The notes beneath the pieces are model-generated. The model had not been told where the DNA came from and searched no databases. It saw only the letters and a list, made by a program, of their open reading frames with translations. A DNA stretch of 9,076 nt from positions 1-9,076 of the forward strand of contig URGW01000062.1 of the NCBI GenBank assembly GCA_900547475.1, in the 5' to 3' direction. Below, in pieces: positions 1 through 6,449 of the stretch. Position numbers and translations under genes: made by a program. This DNA comes from an uncultured Clostridium sp. Its GTDB lineage: Bacteria > Bacillota > Clostridia > Clostridiales > Clostridiaceae. Numbering within the stretch: position 1 is the stretch's first letter; every line of letters starts with the position of its first letter.

Positions 1-74
1 GGGATATCGCCAAGCGGTAAGGCACCACACTTTGACTGTGGTATTCGTAGGTTCGAATCCTGCTATCCCTGCCA
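1..74 (+). tRNA. tRNA-Gln (anticodon UUG), first base cut off by window edge
   Basis: The cloverleaf is complete except for base 1, which lies just outside the window. The D arm is GCC/GGC, the anticodon stem is CCACA/TGTGG (25-29 with 37-41) around loop CTTTGAC with anticodon TTG at 32-34, and the T arm is GTAGG-TTCGAAT-CCTGC. The acceptor 3' strand TATCCCT at 64-70 is followed by discriminator G71 and an encoded CCA at 72-74. The acceptor needs an A at the missing first position to close fully. The tRNA probably belongs to a longer tRNA cluster that begins to the left. Confidence 0.95.
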
Positions 75-79
75 TTTTT

Positions 80-155
80 GGTTTACTAGCTCAGTCGGTA
101 GAGCACTTGACTTTTAATCAAGGTGTCCGGGGTTCGATTCCCCGGTAAGCCACCA
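80..155 (+). tRNA. tRNA-Lys (anticodon UUU)
   Basis: This is a full 76-nt cloverleaf. The acceptor is GGTTTAC/GTAAGCC with one G-U pair, the D arm is GCTC/GAGC, and the anticodon stem is CTTGA/TCAAG (106-110 with 118-122) around loop CTTTTAA with anticodon TTT at 113-115. The T arm is CGGGG-TTCGATT-CCCCG, the discriminator is A, and CCA is encoded at 153-155. It starts only 5 nt (a run of T) after the tRNA-Gln, so the two are almost surely processed from one transcript. It is the last tRNA before a terminator. Confidence 0.97.
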
Positions 156-187
156 AAGCAACTAAGAATTTTCTTAGTTGCTTTTTT
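156..187 (+). terminator. Rho-independent terminator of the tRNA cluster
   Basis: The arms GCAACTAAGAA (158-168) and TTCTTAGTTGC (171-181) pair perfectly; the top of the stem opens to form the loop. A run of six T follows at 182-187. It begins directly after the CCA of tRNA-Lys and separates the tRNA transcript from the asr operon. Confidence 0.93.
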
Positions 188-279
188 GCGTTTCAAAAAA
201 TATTATAATAAAAAATAATAAAGAAAATATGAAAAGTATTTATAAGCATATACAATTATAATTTTTTTTAATGATAACG

Positions 280-323
280 ATGACAAAATTCAATTGTTAA
301 TTTAATAACAAAAGTAGTATATT
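280..323 (+). promoter_or_regulatory. Probable asrABC promoter region
   Basis: Two overlapping core promoters can be read. One has -35 TTGTTA (294-299) and -10 TATATT (318-323) with an 18-bp spacer. The other has -35 ATGACA (280-285) and -10 TAATAA (303-308) with a 17-bp spacer. The sequence does not decide between them. In both cases the Rex-like dyad at 294-311 lies across core promoter elements. The leader that follows is roughly 65-80 nt and shows no strong hairpin. Confidence 0.45.
294..311. promoter_or_regulatory. Rex-type redox operator upstream of asrA
   Basis: TTGTTAATTTAATAACAA is an inverted repeat with perfect 6-bp arms, TTGTTA and TAACAA. It matches the Rex consensus TTGTTAAnnnnTTAACAA at every fixed position but one. 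Rex is the NADH/NAD+-sensing repressor of Firmicutes. The site sits about 83 bp before the asrA start and overlaps the likely promoter, where binding would block transcription when NADH is low. The match is seen directly; control of asr by Rex is inferred. Confidence 0.72.
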
Positions 324-381
324 AAATTTAGGGGAAGTAAATAAAAGAAATAAGACTTTCCTAATGGTTAAACTAAGTTTT

Positions 382-387
382 GGAGGG
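382..387 (+). promoter_or_regulatory. asrA: Ribosome binding site that fixes the asrA start
   Basis: GGAGGG lies 6 nt before the ATG at 394. An in-frame ATG at 364 has no purine-rich site in front of it (GACTTTCCTA), so 394 is the supported start. Confidence 0.85.
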
Positions 388-393
388 ATAAAT

Positions 394-1437
394 ATGGGAT
401 ATAAACTATTATCAAATGAGATAGATAGCTTATTTGAAAAATTAAAAGAAGAATACAAGATATATGCGCCAAAGAGATTTGTGAAACAGGGGAGATATTC
501 AGATACAGATATAATTAAATATGATGAGGTTAATTCTTTTGAAGAGATTGTTTATAATGAAAAGTCAACATATCCAGCAAAAGACATAATTACACCAATT
601 AATCAAACATTATACTTTTTTACTGAAGATGAGTTTAGAGAAAGTAAAAATCCATATGGTAATAAAAAAATATTAATATTTGCAAGACCATGTGATATTA
701 ATGCTCAAAAAAGGCAAGATAAAATTTACTTGGAAAATGGTGGTTTTGAAGATTTCTTTTATAAAAGAATTAGAGAAAAGGTTAGATTTGTATGTATGGA
801 ATGTGTTGAAGGGTTTGATACTTGTTTCTGTACAGTTATGAATAGCAATAAGACAGATGATTATAGTTTAGCTATCAGATTTCATGAAAATTCAGCAGTA
901 TTTAAAATTAATGATGATGAATTTGATAAGTATTTCACAAATTGTACTGAAGAAGAATTTGAACTTAAATTTATAGAAAAAAATATGGCGGAGGTAAATC
1001 TTCCAGAAATAGAAAGCAAAGAAGTATTAAATAAATTAAAAGAACATTCAATGTGGAAAGAATATGATAGAAGATGTATTCAATGTGGAAGTTGTACAAT
1101 TGCTTGTCCTACATGTTCTTGTTATACAACTAGGGATATTATTTATAATGAAAATATAAATGTTGGAGAGAGAAAAAGAGTACAAGCATCATGTCATATT
1201 GATGGATTTGATGAAATGGCAGGAGGACATAGATTTAGAAACACTGCTGGTGATAAGATGAGATACAAAGTTTTGCATAAGATACATGATTATAAAGAAA
1301 AGTTTGGAGATACTCATATGTGTGTAGGTTGTGGAAGATGTACAGATAGATGTCCAGAAAATATTTCTATTACAGCAACTATAAATAAAGTAGATAAAGC
1401 AGTTAAAGAAATAATTGGAGGGAAATGTGATGAATAA
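394..1437 (+). CDS. asrA: Anaerobic sulfite reductase subunit A (4Fe-4S electron-transfer protein)
   Basis: AsrA is the iron-sulfur electron-transfer subunit of the cytoplasmic AsrABC complex, which reduces sulfite to sulfide with electrons from NADH. The 347-residue product, counted from the ATG at 394, is the usual family size. The N-terminal half carries the family motifs FARPCDINA (about residues 96-104) and CMECVEGFDTCFC (about 134-146), both Cys-rich. The C-terminal third holds two ferredoxin-type clusters: Cys228, 231, 234 and 238 in CIQCGSCTIACP, and Cys310, 313, 316 and 320 in CVGCGRCTDRCP. Extra cysteines at 241 and 243 follow the first. It is the first gene of the operon and overlaps asrB by 8 nt, which suggests translational coupling. 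Hydrogenase and Hdr-like subunits share the ferredoxin fold, but the asrB and asrC neighbours settle the name. Confidence 0.95.
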   Translation: MGYKLLSNEIDSLFEKLKEEYKIYAPKRFVKQGRYSDTDIIKYDEVNSFEEIVYNEKSTYPAKDIITPINQTLYFFTEDEFRESKNPYGNKKILIFARPCDINAQKRQDKIYLENGGFEDFFYKRIREKVRFVCMECVEGFDTCFCTVMNSNKTDDYSLAIRFHENSAVFKINDDEFDKYFTNCTEEEFELKFIEKNMAEVNLPEIESKEVLNKLKEHSMWKEYDRRCIQCGSCTIACPTCSCYTTRDIIYNENINVGERKRVQASCHIDGFDEMAGGHRFRNTAGDKMRYKVLHKIHDYKEKFGDTHMCVGCGRCTDRCPENISITATINKVDKAVKEIIGGKCDE

Positions 1438-2221
1438 CGTATTAACACCAAAAGCATGTAAGATTATTGATATAAAAAAAGAGAGTAATTTAGAATATAC
1501 ATTTAGAGTTGAAACTGATATTAAGGTTAAACATGGACAGTTCTTACAATTATCAATTCCTAAAATTGGAGAAGCACCAATATCTGTTAGTGGATTTGGA
1601 GATGGATATTTAGACTTTACAATTCGTTCAGTAGGTAAAGTAACAGATAAAATTTTTACATTACAATATGGAGATACATTATTTTTAAGAGGAGCTTACG
1701 GTAAAGGATGGCCAGTAGAAAAATTAAAAGGTAAAAATATAGTTATAGTAGCAGGAGGAACAGGAGTTGCTCCAGTAAGAAGTATGATAAATATGCTTTA
1801 TAATGATGAAACATATGTAAAAAGTGTTAATCTAATATTTGGATTTAAAGATGAGAATTCAGTACTTTTTAAAAATGAATTAGAATTATGGAAAGAAAGG
1901 TTTAATACTATTTATACATTAGACAAAGGAAAAATAGAGGGATTTGAAAATGGATTAGTAACAAAATATTTATCAAAATTACCATTAGATTCATTTAAAG
2001 ATAATTATGAAATAATAATAGTAGGACCACCAAAGATGATGAAATTCACAGCTTTAGATTTTATAAAACTAGGTGTGCCAGAAGAAAAAATATATGTTTC
2101 TTTTGAAAGAAAAATGTCATGTGCTATAGGAAAATGTGGACATTGTAGAATTGATGAGACATATGTTTGTTTAGAAGGACCTGTATTTAATTATACTAAA
2201 GCAAAAAGTTTATTGGATTAG
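1430..2221 (+). CDS. asrB: Anaerobic sulfite reductase subunit B (FAD/NAD(P)H oxidoreductase)
   Basis: AsrB takes electrons from NADH and hands them through FAD and an Fe-S centre to AsrA and AsrC. The 263-residue protein has a ferredoxin-reductase layout. An N-terminal flavin-binding barrel (about residues 1-95, with APISVSG near 49-55) is followed by a nucleotide-binding domain with GGTGVAP (109-115) and the typical late motif IIVGPPKMM (196-204). A C-terminal Fe-S site uses Cys231, 236, 239 and 247 in CAIGKCGHC...C, as in dihydroorotate dehydrogenase electron-transfer subunits. I chose the ATG at 1430 because GGAGGG (1417-1422) sits 7 nt upstream; the earlier in-frame ATG at 1415 would lie before this site. 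The start overlaps the end of asrA. Without the neighbours it could be mistaken for PyrK or a hydrogenase gamma subunit. Confidence 0.95.
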   Translation: MNNVLTPKACKIIDIKKESNLEYTFRVETDIKVKHGQFLQLSIPKIGEAPISVSGFGDGYLDFTIRSVGKVTDKIFTLQYGDTLFLRGAYGKGWPVEKLKGKNIVIVAGGTGVAPVRSMINMLYNDETYVKSVNLIFGFKDENSVLFKNELELWKERFNTIYTLDKGKIEGFENGLVTKYLSKLPLDSFKDNYEIIIVGPPKMMKFTALDFIKLGVPEEKIYVSFERKMSCAIGKCGHCRIDETYVCLEGPVFNYTKAKSLLD

Positions 2222-2234
2222 GAGGAATTTTATT

Positions 2235-3287
2235 ATGAATTATGATATAGATATTAAAAAAGTCAGAGTAAACTGTTTTCGTCAATCAAAGGTTCCAGGA
2301 GAATTTATGCTTCAAATGCGTATTCCAGGAGGAACAATAAATGCGAAATATTTAAGTGAGATAGAATATATAGCAGTGACTTGGGGAAATGGAATTTTCC
2401 ATATGGGAATGAGACAAACTTTTAATATACCAGGAATAAAGTATGAGAATATAGATGCAGTTAATGAATATATTAAGGATTATATTAAAGAAGTAGAGAT
2501 AGATGAATGTAATTGTGATATGCCTATAAATGATAAAGGATATCCTACAATAGGTGCTAGAAATATAATGGCATGTATAGGTAATACTCATTGTATAAAG
2601 GCAAATGTTAATACTAAGGAACTAGCAACAAAGATTGAAAATTTAATATTCCCATCACATTATCATATTAAAGTATCAGTTTCAGGATGTCCTAATGACT
2701 GCGGTAAGGCTCATTTTCAAGACTTTGGAATAATTGGTCAAGCTAGAATGGAATATCATAAAGAGAGATGTATTGGATGTGGTGCCTGTGTCCGTGCTTG
2801 TCAACATCATGCAACAAGAGTTTTAAGTTTAAATGAAAATGGATTAGTAGATAAAGATCCTTGTTGTTGCGTAGGGTGTGGGGAATGTGTATTAGCATGT
2901 CCAGCCAGTGCATGGACTAGAATGCCTGAAAAGTTTTATAGAATAGTCATAGGGGGAAGAACAGGAAAGCAAAATCCAAGAATGGGAAAAACATTTGTTA
3001 ACTTTGCAACTGAAAATACTGTTCTTGGAATATTGGCAAATTGGCAAAAGTTTTCTGCTTGGGCATTAGATTATAAGCCAGAATATTTACATGGTGGACA
3101 TTTAATAGATAGGGCTGGATATAATAAATTTAAGGAAATAATTTTAGATGGAGTTGAATTAAATAAAGAAGCTTTAGTTGCAGAAAATATATATTGGGCA
3201 GAAACGGAGTATAGATCAAATATAAATGTTAAACCAATAGGTATGCATAAATCAATTAGTACCACAAGACCAATTAGAAATAGTTAA
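2235..3287 (+). CDS. asrC: Anaerobic sulfite reductase subunit C (siroheme catalytic subunit)
   Basis: AsrC is the catalytic subunit, carrying siroheme coupled to a 4Fe-4S cluster, and makes the six-electron reduction of sulfite to sulfide. The diagnostic C-x5-C...C-x3-C pattern is present at Cys114, Cys120 (CIGNTHC) and Cys152, Cys156 (CPNDC). An inserted ferredoxin module follows with two more 4Fe-4S sites, Cys179/182/185/189 and Cys212/215/218/222; Cys210 and 211 are additional. The 350 residues slightly exceed the roughly 337 of the Salmonella protein, the extra part being a polar C-terminal tail (about 333-350). The GGAGG site at 2221-2225 starts on the last base of the asrB stop, and the ATG follows 9 nt later. 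The cluster motifs all look intact, so the enzyme is probably active. A strong terminator follows. Confidence 0.96.
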   Translation: MNYDIDIKKVRVNCFRQSKVPGEFMLQMRIPGGTINAKYLSEIEYIAVTWGNGIFHMGMRQTFNIPGIKYENIDAVNEYIKDYIKEVEIDECNCDMPINDKGYPTIGARNIMACIGNTHCIKANVNTKELATKIENLIFPSHYHIKVSVSGCPNDCGKAHFQDFGIIGQARMEYHKERCIGCGACVRACQHHATRVLSLNENGLVDKDPCCCVGCGECVLACPASAWTRMPEKFYRIVIGGRTGKQNPRMGKTFVNFATENTVLGILANWQKFSAWALDYKPEYLHGGHLIDRAGYNKFKEIILDGVELNKEALVAENIYWAETEYRSNINVKPIGMHKSISTTRPIRNS

Positions 3288-3308
3288 AATTAGTAATATA
3301 TAGTTACT

Positions 3309-3361
3309 AGCATAGTATGATGTTTAATAAAGCAAACATTATACTATGCTTCTATTTATTT
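3309..3361 (+). terminator. Rho-independent terminator of asrABC
   Basis: Arms at 3310-3325 (GCATAGTATGATGTTT) and 3334-3349 (AAACATTATACTATGC) form a 16-bp stem with one G-U pair and an 8-nt loop. A T-rich tail runs over 3350-3361. It lies 22 nt after the asrC stop codon and isolates the operon from the LacI-family gene. Confidence 0.92.
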
Positions 3362-3383
3362 TATTATAAATTTATACTATAAT
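3355..3383 (+). promoter_or_regulatory. Promoter of the LacI-family repressor gene
   Basis: A consensus -10 TATAAT is at 3378-3383. The best -35 at 17-bp spacing is a poor TTTATT (3355-3360), which overlaps the tail of the asr terminator. The expected start of transcription is near 3390, about 27 nt before the ATG. No LacI-type operator is seen in this promoter, so the repressor gene is probably not controlled here by its own product. Confidence 0.55.
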
Positions 3384-3416
3384 AATGCTGAGATTAGAAA
3401 GTAAGAGGGCGTATTT

Positions 3417-4451
3417 ATGAAGATAACAATAAAGGATGTAGCAAGAGAAGCAAAGGTAGCAACGTCTACAGTATCGAGAGTTTTAGCAAATAGTAGTAAA
3501 ATAAGTGAAGAAACAAAAGAGAGAGTTAATGAAGCAATAAAGAAATTAAACTATACTCCAAGTGTTGTGGCAAGAGGACTTGCAAATAATAAGACAAGAA
3601 TATTAGCAGTTTTATTACCAGGAGGTGCTGAAGTATCATTTGAAAATCCATTTTTTGTTCAGGCGATGAAGGGGATTAGCATGTATTCTCAAAGGGAAGA
3701 TTATTATATAATGTATGCTTTTAATGAGAATAATAAAGATGATGAAGAATGGATAAAAAAGTTTACTGAAGGTAATCTTGTGGATGGAGTATGTTTATTT
3801 AATGTAAAAGATAATGATATAACTATTAATTATTTAAAGAAAAAAGGATTTCCGTTTGTTGTAATAGGTAGACCAGATGAAATTAAGGGGGTTTTATGGG
3901 TAGATAATGATAACTTTGCAGCTATGTATAATTTAACTCAAAATATGATAGAGTTAGATAATAAAAGAATAGGGTTTATAGGAGCTAAGCCTGAAATGAA
4001 TGTTTCTAAGGATAGATTAAATGGATATAAACAAGCATTGTTTAGTAGGAATATAGAGATAGATAATGAATTAATAATAGAGATGGATGATTTTTCAGAG
4101 AAAAATGGATATTTAGCAGCAAAGGGCATATTAGAAAAAAATAAAGTATCAGCATTTGTAACAACAGATGATTTACTTGCTTTTGGAGTGCAAAGAGCAG
4201 TTAAGGAGTTAGGGTATGAAGATATATCTATAGTAGGATTTAATAATATACCATTAACTCAATATAAAAATCCACCATTAGCATCAGTTGATATTAATTC
4301 TGAAAAGTTAGGAATGTATGCTACTAAATTGCTAATTGACAAATTAGAAAATAGAGAAAGCAAGGGATATTATGTCATTGAAACTAAGTTAGTTGAAAGG
4401 GAATCATTAATAAAAAAAGAAAATGCAAATCTGGTGCAACCGATTGCATAG
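3417..4451 (+). CDS. LacI-family transcriptional repressor, probably MalR-like
   Basis: This is a sugar-responsive DNA-binding repressor, very likely of the alpha-glucoside genes that follow. The 344 residues show the LacI layout: helix-turn-helix ITIKDVAREAKVATSTVSRVL at about 3-23, hinge helix around VARGLAN (51-57), and a periplasmic-binding-protein-like core from about 60, with TTDDLLAFGVQRA near 242-254 and the closing motif ETKLVERESL near 322-331. GAGGG at 3405-3409 lies 7 nt before the ATG. About 13 residues follow the point where relatives normally end, and the last codons contain a LacI-type operator (4435-4448) identical at its core to the one before the glucosidase gene. The effector is unknown from sequence; maltose or a phosphorylated sugar is likely. 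CcpA is ruled unlikely because of the local operators and sugar genes. Confidence 0.9.
   Translation: MKITIKDVAREAKVATSTVSRVLANSSKISEETKERVNEAIKKLNYTPSVVARGLANNKTRILAVLLPGGAEVSFENPFFVQAMKGISMYSQREDYYIMYAFNENNKDDEEWIKKFTEGNLVDGVCLFNVKDNDITINYLKKKGFPFVVIGRPDEIKGVLWVDNDNFAAMYNLTQNMIELDNKRIGFIGAKPEMNVSKDRLNGYKQALFSRNIEIDNELIIEMDDFSEKNGYLAAKGILEKNKVSAFVTTDDLLAFGVQRAVKELGYEDISIVGFNNIPLTQYKNPPLASVDINSEKLGMYATKLLIDKLENRESKGYYVIETKLVERESLIKKENANLVQPIA
4435..4448. promoter_or_regulatory. LacI/MalR-type operator O1, inside the 3' end of the repressor gene
   Basis: TGCAACCGATTGCA has arms TGCAA and TTGCA around a central CG, the hallmark of LacI-family operators. It encodes the last residues QPIA of the repressor and ends on the base before the TAG stop. 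The 12-bp core GCAACCGATTGC is repeated exactly at 4659-4670. Confidence 0.72.
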
Positions 4452-4518
4452 CATGAAGAAAATGAGAGATATTCTAACTTAATTTAAAAATTTGACTAAA
4501 AATAGGACAATTTAATTC

Positions 4519-4547
4519 TTGTAAACAATTTCTTAGAATGTTATAGT
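4519..4547 (+). promoter_or_regulatory. Promoter candidate P1 for the alpha-glucoside operon
   Basis: The -35 TTGTAA (4519-4524) and -10 TATAGT (4542-4547) are 17 bp apart, and the -10 is extended by TG at 4539-4540 (TGnTATAGT). Transcription would start near 4554. This gives a leader of about 138 nt that carries the cre-like site, the 13-bp dyad and operator O2. Confidence 0.6.
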
Positions 4548-4560
4548 AAATTCATAGAAC

Positions 4561-4574
4561 TGGTAACGGTTTAG
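4561..4574 (-). promoter_or_regulatory. Probable CcpA cre site (catabolite repression)
   Basis: Read on the - strand, CTAAACCGTTACCA matches the cre pattern TGWAANCGNTNNCA at all fixed positions except the first two. It lies about 7-20 bp past the expected P1 start, a usual place for repression by CcpA. It differs clearly from the O1/O2 sequence, so it is probably not a third operator of the local repressor. Confidence 0.5.
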
Positions 4575-4613
4575 TAAATTGTAAGATTAATAAATGGACA
4601 AACTAATAATGTA

Positions 4614-4644
4614 AATATGTACAGTAAATAGTACTGTACATATT
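4614..4644. repeat. Perfect 13-bp inverted repeat upstream of the glucosidase gene
   Basis: AATATGTACAGTA (4614-4626) and TACTGTACATATT (4632-4644) are exact reverse complements around the 5-nt spacer AATAG. No T-run follows, so it is not a simple terminator. It coincides with a possible second promoter: -35 TGTACA (4618-4623), 17-bp spacer, -10 TATTAT (4641-4646). It could be an operator for an unidentified regulator or a hairpin in the P1 leader. Confidence 0.75.
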
Positions 4645-4658
4645 ATTTAAATGTTTAT

Positions 4659-4670
4659 GCAACCGATTGC
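4659..4670. promoter_or_regulatory. LacI/MalR-type operator O2 before the glucosidase gene
   Basis: GCAACCGATTGC is the same 12-bp core as O1, with its centre 223 bp downstream of the O1 centre. It ends 21 bp before the ATG of the glucosidase gene, just before the ribosome binding site AAAAGGGGTG (4675-4684). Repressor bound here would block elongation from P1 or initiation from the nearer candidate promoter whose start would be near 4653. Confidence 0.82.
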
Positions 4671-4691
4671 GTATAAAAGGGGTGTGTTTTA

Positions 4692-6350
4692 ATGAAACGA
4701 ATTTGGTGGAAAGAGGCTGTAGGATATCAGATATATCCTAGGAGCTTTAAAGATTCTAATGGTGATGGAATAGGAGATTTAAAGGGGATAACATCTAAAT
4801 TAGATTATTTGAAAGATTTGGGTATTAATGTAATTTGGATATGTCCTATGTATAAATCACCAAATGATGATAATGGATATGATATAAGTGATTATCAAGA
4901 TATTATGGATGATTTCGGAACAATGAAGGATTTTGATGAATTGTTAGAACAAGTCCATAAGAGAGATATGAAACTTATAATAGATTTGGTAGTAAATCAT
5001 ACTAGTGATGAACATCCATGGTTTCTAGAATCTAAGTCATCAAAGAATAATCCAAAGAGAGATTGGTATATTTGGAGAGAAGGCAAGAACGGAATAGAAC
5101 CTAACAATTGGGAGAGTATTTTTAAAGGATCAGCATGGGAATATGATAAAAATACTGAAGAATATTTTTTACATTTATTCACAAAAAGACAGCCGGATTT
5201 AAACTGGGAATGTAAAGAGTTAAGAGAAGCAGTTTATAATATGATAAATTGGTGGTTAGATAAAGGGATTGATGGATTTAGAGTTGATGCAATTAGTCAT
5301 ATTAAAAAAGAAGAAGGATTAACAGATATGAATAATCCAGAAGGGGTAAAATATGTAGAATCTTTTGATAAACATATGAATGTGGAAGGTATACATAAAT
5401 ATCTGCAAGAGCTAAAAGAGAGGACTTTTGATAACTATGACATTATGACTGTTGGAGAAGCAAATGGAGTAGATGCTGAAGAAGCTGATCTTTGGGTTGG
5501 AGAAGAAAATGGAAAGTTTAATATGATATTTCAGTTTGAACACTTACATCTTTGGGGAGCTGAAAGTGAAAATACATTTAATGTAAAGAATTATAAAAAA
5601 TTATTAACTAAATGGCAAAAAGCATTAGATGGTAAGGGATGGAATGCATTGTATATAGAAAATCATGATATTCCTAGAGTAATTTCTACTTGGGGAAATG
5701 ATAAGGAGTATTTAAGAGAGTGTGCAACAGCATTTGGTCTTATGTATTTTATGCAACAAGGAACACCATTTATATATCAAGGTCAAGAAATTGGAATGAC
5801 AAATGTTAAGTTTGATTCAATTTATGATTATAACGATGTAAAAGGTATAAACATATATAAGGAAAAATTAGCTGAAGGATTGACTAAAGAAGAGGCATTA
5901 AAGTATGTGTGGGCAGTATCAAGAGATAATTCTCGTACTCCAATGCAATGGGATGATAGTATTAATTCAGGATTTACTGAAGGAAAGCCTTGGATTAATG
6001 TTAATGAAAATTATAAAAATATAAATGTACAAGCACAATTGAAAGACGAAAAATCAATTTTAAATTTTTATAAAAAGATGATTACAATAAGAAAGGAATA
6101 TAAAACTCTAATTTATGGTAGTTATGATCTTATATTAGATGAAGATGAGAAAATTTATGCTTATACAAGAACTATGGGTAATGAAAAATTTATTGTAATA
6201 GTAAATTTATCACATGATGAAGCGAAATATAATTATGGGGAAGAATTAAATTACGAAGGATTATTATTAAGCAATTATAATGTTGATAAACATAATGCAA
6301 TAAAAGAATTTATTTTAAGACCATATGAAGCAAGACTTTATAAACTATAA
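4692..6350 (+). CDS. GH13 alpha-glucosidase (maltase / oligo-1,6-glucosidase family)
   Basis: This cytoplasmic exo-alpha-glucosidase releases glucose from maltose or short alpha-glucosides. The 552 residues are normal for the family. The barrel starts at WWKEAVGYQIYPRSF (5-19), followed by a calcium-loop motif DSNGDGIGD (21-29). Region I is DLVVNH (98-103). The nucleophile is Asp199 in GFRVDAIS, the acid/base Glu256 in VGEANG, and the third carboxylate Asp326 in ENHD. A beta-sandwich tail covers about 470-552. Residue 200, after the nucleophile, is Ala; alpha-1,6-specific members usually have Val here, so alpha-1,4 (maltase) activity is favoured. AAAAGGGGTG precedes the ATG. The gene leads the operon, 81-99 nt before the PTS gene depending on the start chosen. 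Trehalose-6-phosphate hydrolase is a relative but lacks the VGEANG-type segment seen here. Confidence 0.93.
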   Translation: MKRIWWKEAVGYQIYPRSFKDSNGDGIGDLKGITSKLDYLKDLGINVIWICPMYKSPNDDNGYDISDYQDIMDDFGTMKDFDELLEQVHKRDMKLIIDLVVNHTSDEHPWFLESKSSKNNPKRDWYIWREGKNGIEPNNWESIFKGSAWEYDKNTEEYFLHLFTKRQPDLNWECKELREAVYNMINWWLDKGIDGFRVDAISHIKKEEGLTDMNNPEGVKYVESFDKHMNVEGIHKYLQELKERTFDNYDIMTVGEANGVDAEEADLWVGEENGKFNMIFQFEHLHLWGAESENTFNVKNYKKLLTKWQKALDGKGWNALYIENHDIPRVISTWGNDKEYLRECATAFGLMYFMQQGTPFIYQGQEIGMTNVKFDSIYDYNDVKGINIYKEKLAEGLTKEEALKYVWAVSRDNSRTPMQWDDSINSGFTEGKPWINVNENYKNINVQAQLKDEKSILNFYKKMITIRKEYKTLIYGSYDLILDEDEKIYAYTRTMGNEKFIVIVNLSHDEAKYNYGEELNYEGLLLSNYNVDKHNAIKEFILRPYEARLYKL

Positions 6351-6411
6351 TTTATAAAAATAAAATAATAGAGCTCGGGTATTTTAAATACTTAAAATAA
6401 AAAATATAAAT

Positions 6412-6432
6412 TTAGGAGGTTAATCCTCCTAA
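6412..6432 (+). promoter_or_regulatory. Hairpin that pairs AGGAGG with CCTCCT before the PTS gene
   Basis: TTAGGAGG (6412-6419) and CCTCCTAA (6425-6432) are exact reverse complements around loop TTAAT. The left arm contains a textbook Shine-Dalgarno sequence and the right arm its complement, ending on the A of an in-frame ATG (6432). If it folds in the mRNA, the strong site would be hidden and ribosomes would have to use the second site at 6437-6442. Confidence 0.7.
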
Positions 6433-6436
6433 TGAA

Positions 6437-6442
6437 AAGGGG
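6437..6442 (+). promoter_or_regulatory. Ribosome binding site favouring the PTS start at 6450
   Basis: AAGGGG ends 7 nt before the ATG at 6450. The upstream in-frame ATG at 6432 has AGGAGG 12 nt away, a long spacing, and that site lies in a hairpin. I therefore prefer 6450, though 6432 remains possible and would add only MKRGIK. Confidence 0.6.
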
Positions 6443-6449
6443 AATAAAA

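Noticed and set aside
364..393. Upstream in-frame ATG for asrA adding ten residues
   Set aside because: It has no ribosome binding site, while GGAGGG sits ideally before the ATG at 394, where the protein begins like a normal family member.
2352..2591. Minus-strand open frame inside asrC, and similar ones inside the repressor, glucosidase and PTS genes
   Set aside because: They lie wholly within well-supported + strand genes, have no recognisable domains, and their composition is that of a reverse-complement reading of AT-rich codons.
4614..4644. Perfect hairpin as a terminator or attenuator with intrinsic termination
   Set aside because: The stem has few G-C pairs and is followed by TATTTAAATG with no T-run, so intrinsic termination is unlikely.
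6380..6399. AT-only inverted repeat TATTTTAA/TTAAAATA between the glucosidase and PTS genes
   Set aside because: It has no G-C pairs, such repeats arise easily in DNA this AT-rich, and no tail or promoter context gives it a role.
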